Shown piece by piece: positions 5,028 through 6,009 of a stretch of DNA of 6,009 nt. Under the pieces are notes generated by a model. It was not told the origin of the DNA, did not search any database, and saw only the letters and a program-made list of their open reading frames with translations. The DNA is from Syntrophales bacterium (GTDB lineage: Bacteria > Desulfobacterota > Syntrophia > Syntrophales > UBA2192): positions 1-6,009 of the forward strand of contig JALOPC010000108.1 in the NCBI GenBank assembly GCA_025454095.1, given 5' to 3'. The first letter of the stretch is position 1; each line of letters starts with the position of its first letter. The translations under genes were made by a program, and so were the position numbers.

Positions 5028-5681
5028 ATGGAAGAAAAACAATACCTCGTCGATGCCCTTTCCGTTAACGAATCCTGGCGAATGTTCCGCATTATGGCGG
5101 AGTTCGTCGAGGCCATAGAAGAGCTCTCCGACATCGGGCGCGCCGTGACCATCTTCGGGTCCGCCCGGACCACTCCCGCCAACAAATACTACCAGAAGAC
5201 AGAGCACCTCGCGCGGCTCCTGGCCCAGCAGGGCTTCAGCGTCATCACCGGCGGCGGCCCCGGCGTCATGGAAGCGGCGAACAAGGGAGCTTCCGAGGCG
5301 GGCGGCACCTCGGTGGGGATGAACATCCGCCTGCCCTTCGAGCAGACCCCCAACGAGTTCGCCAATGTGAAGCTCTACCACAAGTATTTCTTCATCCGGA
5401 AGGTCATGTTCGTCAAGTTTGCCGTGGCCTACGTCATCGTCCCCGGCGGATTCGGAACCCTGGACGAACTCTTCGAGGCCCTCACCCTGATCCAGACGAA
5501 ACGGATCAAGAGCTTCCCGGTCATTCTGATGGGCAGTGATTACTGGAAGGGGCTCCTCGACTGGCTGAAGGATGCCATGCTCGGCCAGGGCATGATCTCC
5601 CGGGAGGACATGGACCTGTTCCGCGTCCTGGACGAGCCGGAAGAGATCGTGGATTACATCAAAAAATTCGTCATCCTGTAA
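5028..5681 (+). CDS. LOG family protein (TIGR00730-type, predicted nucleoside-5'-monophosphate phosphoribohydrolase)
   Basis: Cytoplasmic Rossmann-fold protein of 217 residues. Characterised LOG proteins split cytokinin riboside 5'-monophosphates into free base and ribose 5-phosphate, and many bacterial members hydrolyse AMP or other nucleotides, so a housekeeping nucleotide role is more likely here than hormone production. The two diagnostic motifs are present: GGGPGVMEAANKGA (75-88) and PGGFGTLDE (139-147). The paired Arg-Lys of the active site is at 124-125 (FFIRKVMF), and Glu147 is the expected catalytic glutamate. The N-terminal 35 residues (ESWRMFRIMAEFVEAIEELS) form a helical extension before the core. 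The ATG at 5028 is chosen because the conserved-looking N-terminus starts there. The bases before it (5014-5027) hold no Shine-Dalgarno, which is odd; TTG 5019 is in frame but no better placed. A strong hairpin lies directly upstream. Confidence 0.93.
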   Translation: MEEKQYLVDALSVNESWRMFRIMAEFVEAIEELSDIGRAVTIFGSARTTPANKYYQKTEHLARLLAQQGFSVITGGGPGVMEAANKGASEAGGTSVGMNIRLPFEQTPNEFANVKLYHKYFFIRKVMFVKFAVAYVIVPGGFGTLDELFEALTLIQTKRIKSFPVILMGSDYWKGLLDWLKDAMLGQGMISREDMDLFRVLDEPEEIVDYIKKFVIL

Positions 5682-5710
5682 GCGGCCATCCGGCCCCCCG
5701 CTTTTCTCTT
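5682..5710 (+). terminator. Weak candidate terminator after the LOG gene
   Basis: Directly after the stop codon, GCGG (5682-5685) can pair with CCGC around 5698-5701, with an inner CC/GG pairing and a run of unpaired C. The stem leads into the T-rich TTTTCTCTT. The stem is bulged and the T-run interrupted, so efficiency is doubtful. Confidence 0.35.
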
Positions 5711-5756
5711 ATATCTCCTCTCCCGTTTTGTCCGGAATTGATGTATATCCTTCGGT

Positions 5757-5800
5757 GTCCGCCGGTCGTTGCGGCCCGCGGGCGACTTTTTTTCGGCGGA
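5757..5800 (+). promoter_or_regulatory. Possible attenuator-like alternative structures upstream of holA
   Basis: GTC (5757-5759) plus GCC (5761-5763), with one bulged C between, can pair with GGCGAC (5781-5786), and seven T follow at 5787-5793, which is terminator-like. Alternatively TCCGCCG (5758-5764) is perfectly complementary to CGGCGGA (5794-5800), the only purine-rich site before the holA start. The two foldings share bases and exclude each other. In such GC-rich DNA this can arise by chance. A TATATC at 5744-5749 could be a -10 box, but no convincing -35 precedes it. Confidence 0.3.
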
Positions 5801-5809
5801 ACCCTCGTG

Positions 5810-6009
5810 ATGAGCCAGAAAGAACCGGTAGCGGAAAAGAGCCTCGAGAGTGTCCTGAAGGACATCGCGAGCGGGAAGGGCGCACCCTGCTACCTTCTTT
5901 ACGGGGATGAAGATTTTCTCGTGGAGGAGGCCCTGGGGAAGATCGTCGACGCGCTGATCCCGGAGCCGGACCGGGACCTGAGCCTGTTCATGATGGACGA
6001 CGAGTCGGG
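5810..6009 (+). CDS. holA: DNA polymerase III subunit delta, N-terminal part (3' end outside window)
   Basis: HolA is the delta subunit of the clamp-loader complex; it binds the beta sliding clamp and opens the ring so it can be placed on primed DNA. Only 66 complete codons are in the window. The recognisable part is PCYLLYGDEDFLVEEALGKI (26-45), the start of the AAA+-like domain of delta, which carries no working ATP-binding loop in this family; then PEPDRDLSLFMMDDES (51-66). Residues 1-24 (KSLESVLKDIASGKG) fit the usual N-terminal helix. ATG 5810 is chosen, with GGCGGA at 5795-5800; GTG 5807 immediately before it is equally possible and adds one residue. The call rests on a short stretch, but the YLLYGDEDFLVEEA pattern is characteristic. 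Confidence 0.87.
   Translation, partial: MSQKEPVAEKSLESVLKDIASGKGAPCYLLYGDEDFLVEEALGKIVDALIPEPDRDLSLFMMDDES

Noticed and set aside
1..6009. Defence island, prophage, insertion sequence or other mobile system
   Set aside because: All recognised genes are core housekeeping types. I see no transposase, integrase, terminal repeats or tRNA-associated attachment site, and codon and base use are uniform apart from the rpsU promoter region.

Overview
The window looks like chromosomal core DNA from a GC-rich deltaproteobacterium-type organism (Desulfobacterota). A Syntrophales/Syntrophia-like bacterium is my best guess. This rests on a pilQ-type secretin next to an M24 peptidase, the style of the S21, LOG-family and GcvH proteins, and GC-rich codon use. 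It is recognition from memory, not a database match. All genes I accept lie on the + strand, and both window edges cut a gene.

Layout: (1) 1-1000 is the C-terminal part of a type IV pilus secretin (PilQ), followed by a textbook intrinsic terminator at 1048-1080. (2) 1001-1218 holds that terminator, a candidate promoter and a 14-bp tandem repeat in a purine-rich leader. (3) 1219-3175 is a two-gene unit with overlapping ends: a TPR protein of unknown function and an M24B Xaa-Pro peptidase with all metal ligands present. (4) 3176-3292 is a 117-bp spacer containing an unusual inverted array of 8-bp repeats that can fold into a long stem. (5) 3293-4530 is a translationally coupled pair, gcvH (glycine cleavage H protein) and a LipM-type octanoyltransferase; the enzyme's likely substrate is the protein encoded just before it. 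(6) 4531-4738 is an AT-richer promoter and leader region for rpsU. (7) 4739-4930 is rpsU (ribosomal protein S21), which appears to use a TTG start. (8) 4931-5027 contains a strong hairpin directly before a LOG-family phosphoribohydrolase gene (5028-5681) that lacks a visible Shine-Dalgarno sequence. (9) 5682-5809 has terminator-like structures, and 5810 to the window end is the N-terminus of holA (DNA polymerase III delta subunit).

Functionally this is a string of short housekeeping units: pilus assembly, peptide turnover, lipoyl-group attachment, translation, nucleotide housekeeping and replication. I see no defence system, prophage, insertion sequence, CRISPR array, tRNA or rRNA, and no clear new multi-gene system. 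The parts most worth a second look are non-coding: the 8-bp periodic inverted repeat before gcvH, the hairpin replacing a normal ribosome binding site before the LOG gene, and the rpsU leader. The gcvH-lipM pairing and the apparently shortened secretin periplasmic region are also worth checking.
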